64,000 nucleotides of DNA from NCBI RefSeq assembly GCF_042659445.1, contig NZ_JBHSSR010000016.1, one strand, 5' to 3'. The notes under the pieces were generated by a model that was not told the DNA's origin, did not search any database, and saw only the letters and a program-made list of their open reading frames with translations. This stretch comes from Macrococcoides epidermidis. GTDB taxonomy: Bacteria; Bacillota; Bacilli; Staphylococcales; Staphylococcaceae. The translations under genes were made by a program, and so were the position numbers. Within the stretch, counting starts at the first letter, position 1; each line of letters begins with the position of its first letter. Of the stretch, positions 51,899 to 60,804 are shown one piece after another.

Positions 51899-52561
51899 AT
51901 GACCAAAGGAATCTTAGGAAGAAAAGTTGGAATGACACAAGTATTCGCTGAAAACGGTGAATTAATTCCAGTAACAGTAGTAGAAGCAGCACAAAACGTA
52001 GTATTACAAAAGAAAACTGAAGAAGTTGATGGTTACTCATCAATCCAAATCGGTTTTGAAGACAAACAAGCTTACAAAGCAACGCGTAAATCAAACAAAT
52101 TTGCGACGAAACCAGCTGAAGGCCATGCTAAAAAAGCAGGCACAGCACCTAAGCGCTTCATTCGTGAATTCAGAAACGTAGATGCTTCTGAATACGAAGT
52201 AGGTCAAGAAGTCACTGTGGACGCGTTCCAAGCTGGTGACATCGTTGACGTAACAGGAGTTTCTAAGGGTAAAGGTTTCCAAGGGGCTATTAAACGTCAC
52301 GGTCAATCACGTGGACCTATGAGTCACGGTTCTCGTTACCACAGACGCCCAGGTTCAATGGGTATGGCATCTGACGCTTCTAAAGTATTTAAAGGTAAAG
52401 CATTACCAGGCCGTATGGGTGGTAATACAGTTACGATGCAAAACTTAGAAATCGTTAAAGTAGACGCTGAAGCGAACGTTATCTTAGTTAAAGGTAATGT
52501 ACCAGGACCTAAAAAAGGTTTAGTAAAAATTCAAACTTCAATTAAAAAAGGTAATAAATAA
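51899..52561 (+). CDS. rplC: 50S ribosomal protein L3
   Basis: 220 aa. The N-terminal MTKGILGRKVGMTQVF and the SRGPMSHGSRYHRRPGSMG region, which reaches the peptidyl transferase centre, identify L3. The GTG of the longest frame overlaps the AGGAGG site; ATG 51899 is preferred, although 11 nt spacing is long. It follows rpsJ by 26 nt. Confidence 0.97.
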   Translation: MTKGILGRKVGMTQVFAENGELIPVTVVEAAQNVVLQKKTEEVDGYSSIQIGFEDKQAYKATRKSNKFATKPAEGHAKKAGTAPKRFIREFRNVDASEYEVGQEVTVDAFQAGDIVDVTGVSKGKGFQGAIKRHGQSRGPMSHGSRYHRRPGSMGMASDASKVFKGKALPGRMGGNTVTMQNLEIVKVDAEANVILVKGNVPGPKKGLVKIQTSIKKGNK

Positions 52562-52589
52562 GTAACCACGAAAGGAGGAAACAAACATA

Positions 52590-53213
52590 ATGGCAAATTA
52601 TGATGTATTAAAAGTAGATGGAACAAAAGCTGGTTCAATCGAATTAAACGAAAGTGTATTCGGAATCGAACCTAATCAACATGTATTATTCGAAGCAATT
52701 AACTTACAAAGAGCTTCTATGCGTCAAGGAACGCACGCAGTTAAAAACCGTTCAGCAGTACGCGGTGGCGGACGTAAACCTTGGAAGCAAAAAGGTACTG
52801 GACGTGCGCGTCAAGGTACTATCCGTGCTCCACAATGGCGTGGTGGTGGTATCGTATTCGGTCCAACACCAAGAAGTTATTCGTACAAAATGCCTAAAAA
52901 AATGCGTCGCTTAGCTTTACGTTCAGCGTTATCAGCTAAAGTGAAAGAAAACGCATTTACAGTTTTAGAATCATTAACTTTTGATGCTCCTAAAACAAAA
53001 GAATTCAAAAACATGACTACTACTTTAGAGTTACCAAGAAAAGTATTATTCATCGTTGAAGCTGAAGATGTAAACGTAGCATTATCTGCACGTAACATCC
53101 CAGGCGTAACTGTTATTACTGCTACTGGCTTAAACGTTTTAGATATCGTTCATGCGAATCAAGTAGTAATGACGAAAGGTGCAGTTGAAAAAGTAGAGGA
53201 GGTGCTTGGTTAA
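52590..53213 (+). CDS. rplD: 50S ribosomal protein L4
   Basis: 207 aa L4 with the tunnel loop GGGRKPWKQKGTGRARQG. L4 is the autogenous repressor of S10 operons in some bacteria, which makes the structured leader upstream relevant. AAAGGAGG precedes the ATG. The stop overlaps the rplW start by one base. Confidence 0.97.
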   Translation: MANYDVLKVDGTKAGSIELNESVFGIEPNQHVLFEAINLQRASMRQGTHAVKNRSAVRGGGRKPWKQKGTGRARQGTIRAPQWRGGGIVFGPTPRSYSYKMPKKMRRLALRSALSAKVKENAFTVLESLTFDAPKTKEFKNMTTTLELPRKVLFIVEAEDVNVALSARNIPGVTVITATGLNVLDIVHANQVVMTKGAVEKVEEVLG

Positions 53214-53488
53214 TGGAAAATCGCGATATCATTAAGCGCCCCGTTATCACTGAACGTTCATCTGAACAAATGGCACAAGATAAATACACATTTGATGTAG
53301 ATACGCGTGCAAACAAAACTCAAATCAAAATTGCTATCGAAGATATCTTTGATGTAAAAGTTGATAAAGTAAACGTTATGAACTATAAAGCTAAGAAAAA
53401 ACGTGTTGGCCGTCACAGCGGTTACACAAACAAAAGAAGAAAAGCGATCGTTACTTTAAAAGACGGTTCAATCGACTTCTTCAGCTAA
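53213..53488 (+). CDS. rplW: 50S ribosomal protein L23
   Basis: 91 aa L23 at the tunnel exit, docking site for trigger factor and SRP. N-terminal RDIIKRPVITERS is typical. It overlaps rplD by one base; AGGAGGTG lies inside the rplD end. Confidence 0.97.
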   Translation: MENRDIIKRPVITERSSEQMAQDKYTFDVDTRANKTQIKIAIEDIFDVKVDKVNVMNYKAKKKRVGRHSGYTNKRRKAIVTLKDGSIDFFS

Positions 53489-53535
53489 AATTAAACTAAA
53501 AAATAAACATTTACCATTAAGGAGGTAAAACGACA

Positions 53536-54366
53536 ATGGCAATTAAACATTATAAGCCAATAACAAACGGTCGTCGTAATATGACAGGTTCAGATTTCGC
53601 TGAAATTACGTCAACGTCACCTGAAAAGTCATTACTTGAGCCCCTTCCGAGAAAAGCGGGTCGTAATAACCAAGGTAAGTTAACAGTACGTCACAGAGGT
53701 GGCGGTCATAAACGTCAATACCGTGTAATTGATTTCAAACGTAACAAAGATGGTATCCCAGCGAAAGTGGCTACAATCGAATACGATCCAAACCGCTCAG
53801 CAAATATCGCTTTATTACATTACTTAGACGGAGAAAAACGCTACATTATCGCTCCTAAAGGATTAACAGTTGGTACACAAGTATTCAACGGTCCTGAAGC
53901 TGATATTAAAGTAGGTAACGCATTACCATTAGCAAACATCCCAGTAGGTACAGTAATTCATAACATCGAATTAAAACCTGGTAAGGGTGGCCAATTAGTA
54001 CGTTCAGCTGGAGCTTCAGCTCAAGTACTTGGTAAAGAAGGTAAATACGTATTAGTTCGTTTAAAATCTGGTGAAGTTCGTATGATCTTAGCTACTTGCC
54101 GTGCTACAATCGGTCAAGTTGGTAACGAGCAACACGAATTAATCAACATTGGTAAAGCGGGTCGTTCTAGATGGAAAGGTATCCGTCCAACAGTTCGTGG
54201 TTCTGTAATGAACCCTAACGATCACCCACACGGTGGTGGTGAAGGTCGTACTTCAATCGGTCGTCCATCTCCAATGTCACCATGGGGTAAACCAACGCTT
54301 GGTAAGAAAACTCGTAAGAAGAAAAACCGTTCTAACAAACTTATCGTTCGTGGACGTAAAAAATAA
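53536..54366 (+). CDS. rplB: 50S ribosomal protein L2
   Basis: 276 aa L2, a core protein for subunit joining and the peptidyl transferase centre. Typical are RHRGGGHKRQYR and the C-terminal NPNDHPHGGGEGR loop with the conserved histidine. AAGGAGG precedes the ATG. A hairpin follows before rpsS. Confidence 0.97.
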   Translation: MAIKHYKPITNGRRNMTGSDFAEITSTSPEKSLLEPLPRKAGRNNQGKLTVRHRGGGHKRQYRVIDFKRNKDGIPAKVATIEYDPNRSANIALLHYLDGEKRYIIAPKGLTVGTQVFNGPEADIKVGNALPLANIPVGTVIHNIELKPGKGGQLVRSAGASAQVLGKEGKYVLVRLKSGEVRMILATCRATIGQVGNEQHELINIGKAGRSRWKGIRPTVRGSVMNPNDHPHGGGEGRTSIGRPSPMSPWGKPTLGKKTRKKKNRSNKLIVRGRKK

Positions 54367-54372
54367 TAATAA

Positions 54373-54413
54373 CTTACTTAAGTTAGCGGCATAGACCGCT
54401 AACGACAGGTAAG
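54373..54413 (+). promoter_or_regulatory. Intra-operon hairpin between rplB and rpsS
   Basis: A perfect 8-bp GC-rich stem (GTTAGCGG at 54382-54389 with CCGCTAAC at 54396-54403, 6-nt loop) is flanked by outer CTTAC (54373-54377) and GTAAG (54409-54413). There is no T-run, so it is not a terminator; an RNA-processing or protein-binding role is possible. Confidence 0.6.
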
Positions 54414-54432
54414 ACATGAGGGAGGCGCCATA

Positions 54433-54711
54433 ATGGCTCGTAGTCTTAAAAAAGGACCTTTCATCGATGATCACTTAATGAAAAAAGTTGAAGCATTAGA
54501 GGAAGGCGGCAAAAAAACAGTAATCAAAACTTGGTCTCGTCGCTCTACAATTTTCCCGAACTTTATCGGACACACTATCGCAGTATACGATGGACGTAAA
54601 CACGTACCTGTATACGTAACTGAAGATATGGTTGGACATAAATTAGGTGAATTCGCACCAACTCGTACTTACAAAGGTCACGGTGCAGACGACAAGAAAA
54701 CTAAACGCTAA
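54433..54711 (+). CDS. rpsS: 30S ribosomal protein S19
   Basis: 92 aa S19 in the small-subunit head. MARSLKKGPFID, STIFPNFIGHTIAVYDG and KLGEFAPTR are signatures. GGGAGG lies before the ATG, following the hairpin spacer. Confidence 0.97.
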   Translation: MARSLKKGPFIDDHLMKKVEALEEGGKKTVIKTWSRRSTIFPNFIGHTIAVYDGRKHVPVYVTEDMVGHKLGEFAPTRTYKGHGADDKKTKR

Positions 54712-54733
54712 TTTCAAATAAGGAGGAATAACC

Positions 54734-55111
54734 ATGGAAGCAAAAGCGGTTGCAAGAACAATCAGAATCGCACCTCGTAAAGTGAGATTAGTTTTAGATC
54801 TTATCAGAGGTAAAGAAGTAGCGGAAGCTATCGCTATTTTAAAATTAACAAACAAAGCATCATCACCAGTAGTTGAAAAGTTATTAATGTCAGCATTAGC
54901 TAATGCAGAACATAACTATGATATGAATATTGATACTTTAATCGTTAAAGAAGCTTATGCAAACGAAGGACCAACTTTAAAACGTTTCCGTCCACGTGCA
55001 CAAGGTCGTGCAAGTGCGATCAACAAACGTACAAGCCACATCACAATCGTTGTTGGCGACAAAGAAGTAAAAACTTCAAACAAAGCAGTAACTACAGAAG
55101 AAGCAAAATAA
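54734..55111 (+). CDS. rplV: 50S ribosomal protein L22
   Basis: 125 aa, slightly longer than usual because of a C-terminal extension (VKTSNKAVTTEEAK). L22 lines the exit tunnel; ARTIRIAPRKVRLV and the hairpin region RPRAQGRA with the later KRTSHITIVV are typical. AAGGAGG lies upstream. Confidence 0.97.
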   Translation: MEAKAVARTIRIAPRKVRLVLDLIRGKEVAEAIAILKLTNKASSPVVEKLLMSALANAEHNYDMNIDTLIVKEAYANEGPTLKRFRPRAQGRASAINKRTSHITIVVGDKEVKTSNKAVTTEEAK

Positions 55112-55138
55112 TTTCAATCTCATTAAGGAGGGAATACA

Positions 55139-55792
55139 GTGGGTCAAAAAATTAATCCTATCGGACTTCGTGTCGGAATCATTCGTGACTGGGATGCGAA
55201 ATGGTATGCAGAAAAAGATTTCGCTACTCTATTACATGAAGACTTAAAAGTTCGTAAATATATCGCAGAAAACTTAAAAGACGCTTCTGTTTCTCGTGTA
55301 GAAATCGAACGCGCAGCGAACCGTGTAAACATCGCTATCCACACTGGTAAACCTGGTATGGTTATCGGTAAAGGCGGATCAGAAATCGAAAAATTACGTA
55401 ACGCATTAAACAGCTTAACTGGTAAACGTGTTCACATCAACGTTATTGAAATCAAAAAGGTTGATATGGATGCTACATTAGTTGCGGAAAACATTGCACG
55501 TCAATTAGAAAACCGTGTATCATTCCGTCGTGCTCAAAAACAAGCGATCCAACGTGCTATGAAGTTAGGTGCTAAAGGTATCAAAACTCAAGTATCAGGT
55601 CGTTTAGGCGGCGCAGACATCGCGCGTGCTGAACAATATTCAGAAGGAACTGTTCCACTTCATACATTACGTGCTGACATTGATTACGCACATGCAGAAG
55701 CAGACACTACTTACGGTAAATTAGGTGTTAAAGTATGGATCTATCGTGGTGAAGTTCTTCCTACAAAGAAGTCTAGTGAAGGAGGAAAATAG
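55139..55792 (+). CDS. rpsC: 30S ribosomal protein S3
   Basis: 217 aa S3 with an N-terminal KH domain (GKPGMVIGKGGSEIEKL) and the C-terminal GRLGGADIARAE segment at the mRNA entry. The start is GTG, with AAGGAGGG upstream; it lines up with the standard MGQKINPIGLR terminus. rplP follows after 2 nt. Confidence 0.97.
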   Translation: MGQKINPIGLRVGIIRDWDAKWYAEKDFATLLHEDLKVRKYIAENLKDASVSRVEIERAANRVNIAIHTGKPGMVIGKGGSEIEKLRNALNSLTGKRVHINVIEIKKVDMDATLVAENIARQLENRVSFRRAQKQAIQRAMKLGAKGIKTQVSGRLGGADIARAEQYSEGTVPLHTLRADIDYAHAEADTTYGKLGVKVWIYRGEVLPTKKSSEGGK

Positions 55793-55794
55793 TA

Positions 55795-56229
55795 ATGTTA
55801 TTACCTAAACGTGTAAAATACCGTCGTCAACATAGACCTAAAACAACTGGTCGTTCTAAAGGCGGAAACGAAGTAACATTTGGTGAATATGGTTTACAAG
55901 CAACTACAGCTGCTTGGATTACATCTCGTCAAATTGAATCAGCTCGTATTGCAATGACTCGTTACATGAAACGTGGCGGGAAAGTTTGGATTAAAATCTT
56001 CCCTCACACACCATATACTAAAAAACCATTAGAAGTACGTATGGGATCTGGTAAAGGTGCAGTTGAAGGATGGGTAGCAGTAGTAAAACCTGGACGTATT
56101 ATGTTTGAAATCGCAGGCGTATCTGAAGAAGTAGCGCGCGAAGCATTACGTTTAGCATCTCACAAACTTCCAGTGAAAACTAAGTTTGTAAAACGTGAAG
56201 AATTGGGTGGTGACACAAATGAAAGCTAA
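55795..56229 (+). CDS. rplP: 50S ribosomal protein L16
   Basis: 144 aa L16. The N-terminal MLLPKRVKYRRQHR, the RMGSGKGAVEGWVAVVKPG loop near the A site and AREALRLASHKLP identify it. GGAGG within the rpsC end serves as ribosome site. Its end overlaps rpmC by 11 nt. Confidence 0.97.
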   Translation: MLLPKRVKYRRQHRPKTTGRSKGGNEVTFGEYGLQATTAAWITSRQIESARIAMTRYMKRGGKVWIKIFPHTPYTKKPLEVRMGSGKGAVEGWVAVVKPGRIMFEIAGVSEEVAREALRLASHKLPVKTKFVKREELGGDTNES

Positions 56230-56431
56230 GGAAATTAGAGATTTAACCACTTCAGAAATTGAAACTAAAGTAAAATCGCTTAAAGAGGAACTTTTCAACC
56301 TACGCTTTCAGTTAGCTACAGGTCAACTTGAAAATACAGCACGTATTCGCGAAGTGAAAAAATCAATCGCGCGTATGAAAACTGTTGTACGTGAAAGAGA
56401 AATCGAGCAACAAAAAACTGAACAAAAATAA
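56219..56431 (+). CDS. rpmC: 50S ribosomal protein L29
   Basis: 70 aa two-helix L29 by the tunnel exit; MKAKEIRDLTTSEIE and the LFNLRFQLATGQLEN helix are typical. The longest frame reads eight codons into rplP; ATG 56219 matches the known N-terminus, with GGGTGG upstream. It overlaps rplP by 11 nt. Confidence 0.96.
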   Translation: MKAKEIRDLTTSEIETKVKSLKEELFNLRFQLATGQLENTARIREVKKSIARMKTVVREREIEQQKTEQK

Positions 56432-56457
56432 TTTTTAAGGAATAGGAGGGAACTCTT

Positions 56458-56721
56458 GTGAGCGAAAGAAACGATCGTAAAGTTTACACAGGTAAAGTTG
56501 TATCTGACAAAATGGATAAAACTATCACTGTTGTAGTTGAAACTTATAAAACACATTCTTTATACGGCAAACGTGTAAAGTACTCTAAAAAATATAAAGC
56601 ACATGATGAAAACAACACAGCGAAAATGGGCGATATCGTAAAAATTATGGAAACACGTCCTTTATCAGCTACAAAACGCTTCCGTTTAGTAGAAGTTGTT
56701 GAAGAATCAATTATCATTTAA
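56458..56721 (+). CDS. rpsQ: 30S ribosomal protein S17
   Basis: 87 aa OB-fold S17; RKVYTGKVVSDKMDKTITV and the KRVKYSKKYKAHDE segment are typical. The start is GTG, with AGGAGGGA upstream. Confidence 0.97.
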   Translation: MSERNDRKVYTGKVVSDKMDKTITVVVETYKTHSLYGKRVKYSKKYKAHDENNTAKMGDIVKIMETRPLSATKRFRLVEVVEESIII

Positions 56722-56751
56722 TAAGTAAATTAGATAAAGGAGGTAACTCGA

Positions 56752-57120
56752 ATGATCCAACAAGAATCACGCTTGAAAGTAGCAGATAACTCTGGTGCTC
56801 GTGAAGTATTAACTATTAAAGTATTAGGCGGATCTGGTCGTAAAACAGCTAACATCGGTGACGTAATCGTATGTACAGTTAAAAATGCTACACCAGGTGG
56901 CGTTGTTAAAAAAGGTGACGTTGTTAAAGCTGTTATCGTTCGTACTAAATCTGGTGTACGTCGTAACGACGGTTCATACATCAAATTTGACGAAAACGCT
57001 TGTGTTATCATCCGTGATGACAAAGGACCTCGTGGAACACGTATCTTTGGACCTGTTGCACGTGAATTACGTGAAGGTAACTTCATGAAAATCGTTTCAT
57101 TAGCACCTGAAGTATTATAA
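56752..57120 (+). CDS. rplN: 50S ribosomal protein L14
   Basis: 122 aa, the standard L14 length. MIQQESRLKVADNSGAREV and the RGTRIFGPVARELRE end are typical. It forms an intersubunit bridge and is the RsfS silencing-factor site. AAAGGAGGTAA precedes the ATG. Confidence 0.98.
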   Translation: MIQQESRLKVADNSGAREVLTIKVLGGSGRKTANIGDVIVCTVKNATPGGVVKKGDVVKAVIVRTKSGVRRNDGSYIKFDENACVIIRDDKGPRGTRIFGPVARELREGNFMKIVSLAPEVL

Positions 57121-57151
57121 TAAACACTAATAAAGAGGAGGTGTCTACGAC

Positions 57152-57460
57152 ATGCATATTAAAAAAGGCGACAAAGTTATCGTTATCACAGGTAAAGATA
57201 AAGGTAAAACAGGAACAGTAATCGAAGCTCTTCCTAAAAAAGATCGCGTAGTTGTTGAAGGTGTAAACATCGCAAAAAAACACCAAAAACCTACTCAAAT
57301 GAATCCTGAAGGCGGCATCGTTGAATTTGAAGCTGCAATTCACGTTTCAAATGTTATGTTAATTGACCCAAAAACAAACAAACCAACACGTGTTGGTACG
57401 AAAATAGAAGATGGCAAGAAAGTACGTGTAGCTAAGAAATCTGGAGAAATCATTAAATAA
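57152..57460 (+). CDS. rplX: 50S ribosomal protein L24
   Basis: 102 aa KOW-motif L24, an assembly initiator. MHIKKGDKVIVITGKDKGK and KKHQKPTQMNPEGGI are typical. GAGGAGGTG lies before the ATG. Confidence 0.97.
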   Translation: MHIKKGDKVIVITGKDKGKTGTVIEALPKKDRVVVEGVNIAKKHQKPTQMNPEGGIVEFEAAIHVSNVMLIDPKTNKPTRVGTKIEDGKKVRVAKKSGEIIK

Positions 57461-57483
57461 TTATCTGGAAGGAGGTTCTCACA

Positions 57484-58029
57484 TTGACACAAACACGTTT
57501 AAAAGAAAAATTCATTAAAGAAATCTCACCTGAAATGATGAAGAAATTTAATTACGCATCAGTGATGGAAGTACCAAAAATCGAAAAAATCGTAGTAAAC
57601 ATGGGTATCGGTGACGCTGTTCAAAACTCTAAAGTCTTAGACTCAGCAGTTGAAGAATTACAAGCAATCACTGGTCAAAAACCAATGGTTACACGTGCTA
57701 AAAAATCAATCGCAACATTCCGTTTACGTGAAGGTATGCCAATCGGAGCAAAAGTTACTTTACGTGGCGAAAGAATGTACGAATTCTTTGATAAATTAGT
57801 AAACGTTTCATTACCTCGTGTACGTGACTTCCGTGGTATCTCAAACAAAGCGTTTGACGGTCGCGGTAACTACACATTAGGTGTAAAAGAACAATTAATT
57901 TTCCCTGAAATCGATTATGATAAAGTAAGTAAAACACGCGGAATGGATATCGTTATCGTAACTACTGCTAACACTGACGAGGAAGCTCGTGAATTGTTAA
58001 CACAATTCGGTATGCCATTTCAAAAGTAA
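57484..58029 (+). CDS. rplE: 50S ribosomal protein L5
   Basis: 181 aa 5S-rRNA-binding L5. FNYASVMEVPKIEKIVVNMG, TGQKPMVTRAKKSIA and the RVRDFRGIS segment are typical. The start is TTG, eight nt after AAGGAGG; an internal ATG would lose conserved residues. Confidence 0.96.
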   Translation: MTQTRLKEKFIKEISPEMMKKFNYASVMEVPKIEKIVVNMGIGDAVQNSKVLDSAVEELQAITGQKPMVTRAKKSIATFRLREGMPIGAKVTLRGERMYEFFDKLVNVSLPRVRDFRGISNKAFDGRGNYTLGVKEQLIFPEIDYDKVSKTRGMDIVIVTTANTDEEARELLTQFGMPFQK

Positions 58030-58057
58030 TCTCTAATATAAAAGGAGGCTAAATTTA

Positions 58058-58243
58058 GTGGCTAAAAAATCAATGATCGCTAAACAACAGCGTAAACAAA
58101 AATTTAAAGTACAAGAATACACTCGTTGTGAACGTTGCGGACGTCCACATTCAGTATTACGCAAATTCAAACTTTGCCGTATTTGTTTCCGTGAATTAGC
58201 TTATAAAGGTCAGATTCCTGGCGTTAAAAAAGCAAGCTGGTAA
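58058..58243 (+). CDS. rpsN: 30S ribosomal protein S14, zinc type
   Basis: 61 aa type Z S14 with the zinc ribbon CERCGRP and later CRICFRE. The start is GTG with AAAGGAGG upstream. A zinc-free paralogue, if the genome has one, is not in this window. Confidence 0.97.
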   Translation: MAKKSMIAKQQRKQKFKVQEYTRCERCGRPHSVLRKFKLCRICFRELAYKGQIPGVKKASW

Positions 58244-58272
58244 AATTCAAACCTGAAAGGAGGATATTTTAA

Positions 58273-58671
58273 ATGACTATGTCAGATCCAATCGCAGATA
58301 TGCTAACTCGCGTACGTAACGCAAACATGGTACGTCACGAGAAATTAGAATTACCTGCATCAAACATTAAAAAAGAAATCGCTGAAATCCTTAAACGTGA
58401 AGGATTCGTTAAAAGTGTTGAATATATTGAAGATGATAAACAAGGTGTTATCCGTATGTTCTTAAAATACGGTTCTAACAACGAACGTGTTATCACTGGT
58501 TTAAAACGTATCTCTAAACCTGGTTTACGTGTATACGCGAAAGCTGATGAATTACCAAAAGTATTAAATGGTTTAGGTATTGCATTAGTTTCAACTTCTG
58601 AAGGTGTATTAACTGATAAAGAAGCGCGTCAACGTAACATCGGTGGAGAAGTATTAGCTTACATCTGGTAA
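58273..58671 (+). CDS. rpsH: 30S ribosomal protein S8
   Basis: 132 aa S8, translational repressor of the spc operon in E. coli. SDPIADMLTRVRNA and the end IGGEVLAYIW are typical. AGGAGG lies 9 nt before the first ATG; a second ATG two codons later is possible. Confidence 0.97.
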   Translation: MTMSDPIADMLTRVRNANMVRHEKLELPASNIKKEIAEILKREGFVKSVEYIEDDKQGVIRMFLKYGSNNERVITGLKRISKPGLRVYAKADELPKVLNGLGIALVSTSEGVLTDKEARQRNIGGEVLAYIW

Positions 58672-58699
58672 GAATTATTAAAGAAGGAGGTGCCGACTA

Positions 58700-59236
58700 A
58701 TGAGTCGTGTTGGTAAGAAGATTATTGAAATCCCAGCTGGGGTTGACATTAAAATCGACGGTAATACTGTAACGGTTAAAGGACCTAAAGGTGAATTAAC
58801 TAGAACATTTAACGAAGAAATGACATATAAATTAGAAGACAATACTTTAGAAGTAGTTCGTCCATCTGATTCTAAAGCTCATAAAACAATCCACGGAACT
58901 ACACGTGCTTTAATCGCTAACATGGTTGAAGGTGTATCTAAAGGATTTGAAAAGAACTTAGAATTAATCGGGGTTGGTTACCGTGCTCAAATGCAAGGTA
59001 AAAACTTAATCCTTAACGTTGGATACTCTCACCCAATTGAAATCGTAGCTGAAGATGGTATTACATTATCAGTAGATAAAAATACGAAAGTAAAAGTTGA
59101 AGGTATTTCTAAAGAACGTGTTGGAGCAATCGCTTCAAATATCCGTGCTACTCGTCCTCCAGAGCCTTACAAAGGTAAAGGTGTACGTTACGAAGGCGAA
59201 TATGTTCGTCGTAAAGAAGGTAAAACTGGTAAGTAA
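58700..59236 (+). CDS. rplF: 50S ribosomal protein L6
   Basis: 178 aa with the two L6 folds; MSRVGKKIIEIPAGVDI and the RPPEPYKGKGVRYEGE motif of the C-terminal domain are typical. AAGGAGGTG lies before the ATG. Confidence 0.98.
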   Translation: MSRVGKKIIEIPAGVDIKIDGNTVTVKGPKGELTRTFNEEMTYKLEDNTLEVVRPSDSKAHKTIHGTTRALIANMVEGVSKGFEKNLELIGVGYRAQMQGKNLILNVGYSHPIEIVAEDGITLSVDKNTKVKVEGISKERVGAIASNIRATRPPEPYKGKGVRYEGEYVRRKEGKTGK

Positions 59237-59263
59237 TCTCTAAAATAGGAAAGGAGAATATTC

Positions 59264-59626
59264 ATGATCACTAAAATCGATAAGAACAAAGTGCGTATGA
59301 AAAGACATGCTCGTGTACGTAGTAGATTAGCTGGTACTACTGAGCGTCCTCGTTTAAACGTATATCGTTCAAACAAACACATTTACGCACAAGTGATTGA
59401 TGACGTTAAAGGTGTAACTTTAGCTCAAGCATCAACACAAGATAAAGGTTTAGGCTTAGAAGCTACTTCAAATGTTGAAGCAGCAGCTAAAGTCGGTGAA
59501 GCAGTTGCTAAATTAGCAGTAGAAAAAGGCGTTAAAGCAGTTGTATTCGACCGCGGAGGATATTTATTCCACGGACGTGTAAAAGCATTAGCTGATGCAG
59601 CACGCGAAAACGGTTTAGAATTTTAA
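59264..59626 (+). CDS. rplR: 50S ribosomal protein L18
   Basis: 120 aa 5S-rRNA-binding L18 with GTTERPRLNVYRSNKHIYAQ and the end FDRGGYLFHGRVKALADAAR. AAAGGAG lies before the ATG. Length is standard. Confidence 0.98.
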   Translation: MITKIDKNKVRMKRHARVRSRLAGTTERPRLNVYRSNKHIYAQVIDDVKGVTLAQASTQDKGLGLEATSNVEAAAKVGEAVAKLAVEKGVKAVVFDRGGYLFHGRVKALADAARENGLEF

Positions 59627-59644
59627 TAAAAGGAGGAACTCTTA

Positions 59645-60142
59645 ATGCGTCGTGAAAAAGAAGTTAAAGAATTTGAAGAACGCGTAGTTACCATCAACCG
59701 TGTATCTAAAGTTGTTAAGGGTGGACGTCGTATGCGTTTCACTGCTTTAGTAGTTGTTGGAGATAAAAATGGTCGCGTTGGTTTCGGTACTGGTAAAGCA
59801 CAAGAAGTACCAGAAGCGATTAAAAAAGCAATCGAAGATGCTAAGAAAAACTTAATCACTGTTCCTCGTGTTAAAGGTACAACACCTCACGAAGTTACAG
59901 GTAGATTCGGAGCAGGAAGCGTATTAATCAAACCTGCAGCACCTGGTACAGGAGTTATCGCTGGTGGTCCAGTCCGTGCCGTGTTAGAATTAGCTGGTAT
60001 TACTGATATCTTAAGTAAATCATTAGGTTCAAATACACCAATCAACATGGTTCGCGCTACTGTTCAAGGTTTAAAAGAACTTAAAGTTGCTGAAGATGTG
60101 GCTAAATTACGTGGTAAATCAGTCGAAGAATTATACAATTAA
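59645..60142 (+). CDS. rpsE: 30S ribosomal protein S5
   Basis: 165 aa S5, near the decoding site and linked to fidelity. RVVTINRVSKVVKGGRRMRF and GFGTGKAQEVPEAIKKA are typical. AAAGGAGG lies before the ATG. Confidence 0.98.
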   Translation: MRREKEVKEFEERVVTINRVSKVVKGGRRMRFTALVVVGDKNGRVGFGTGKAQEVPEAIKKAIEDAKKNLITVPRVKGTTPHEVTGRFGAGSVLIKPAAPGTGVIAGGPVRAVLELAGITDILSKSLGSNTPINMVRATVQGLKELKVAEDVAKLRGKSVEELYN

Positions 60143-60156
60143 GGAGGGCATAAACA

Positions 60157-60336
60157 ATGGCTAAAATTAAGATTACCCTCACTCGTAGTATTATCGGTCG
60201 TCCTGAAACACAACGTAAAACTGTTAAAGCTTTAGGGCTTAACAAAATGCATCAAACAGTTGAAGTTGATGACAACCCTGCGATTCGTGGGCAAATTAAC
60301 AAAGTAAGTCACTTAGTGACAGTAACAGAAGCATAA
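60157..60336 (+). CDS. rpmD: 50S ribosomal protein L30
   Basis: 59 aa, the standard bacterial L30 size. MAKIKITLTRSIIGRPE, VKALGLNKMHQTVEVDD and the IRGQINKVSHLV end are typical. AAGGAGGG lies before the ATG. It is between rpsE and rplO as usual. Confidence 0.97.
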   Translation: MAKIKITLTRSIIGRPETQRKTVKALGLNKMHQTVEVDDNPAIRGQINKVSHLVTVTEA

Positions 60337-60363
60337 AATTTTTAAGAATAAGGAGGTGCCGAA

Positions 60364-60804
60364 ATGAAATTACATGAAATGAAACCAGTTGAAGGCGCTC
60401 GTAAAGAACGTAACCGTGTTGGTCGCGGTATGGCTTCAGGTAATGGTAAAACAAGTGGACGTGGTCACAAAGGTCAAAAAGCACGTTCTGGTGGTGGAGT
60501 ACGTTTAGGTTTTGAAGGTGGACAATTACCTTTATTCCGTCGTTTACCAAAACGTGGATTTACAAACATTAACCGTAAAGACTATGCGATTGTTAACTTA
60601 GATCAATTAAACCGTTTTGAAGAAGGTACAGAAGTAACACCAGCTTTACTTATTGAATCAGGTGTAGTATCTAACGAAAAATCAGGTATTAAAATTCTTG
60701 GTAATGGTGAATTAACAGCAAAGTTAACAGTAAAAGCTCATAAATTTTCAGCTTCAGCGAAAGAAGCAATTGAAGGTAAGGGCGGAACAACTGAGGTGAT
60801 CTAA
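60364..60804 (+). CDS. rplO: 50S ribosomal protein L15
   Basis: 146 aa L15. The glycine/arginine-rich N-terminal arm (GRGMASGNGKTSGRGHKGQK) and the GGQLPLFRRLPKRGF segment are typical. AAGGAGGTG lies before the ATG. It overlaps secY by one base. Confidence 0.97.
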   Translation: MKLHEMKPVEGARKERNRVGRGMASGNGKTSGRGHKGQKARSGGGVRLGFEGGQLPLFRRLPKRGFTNINRKDYAIVNLDQLNRFEEGTEVTPALLIESGVVSNEKSGIKILGNGELTAKLTVKAHKFSASAKEAIEGKGGTTEVI

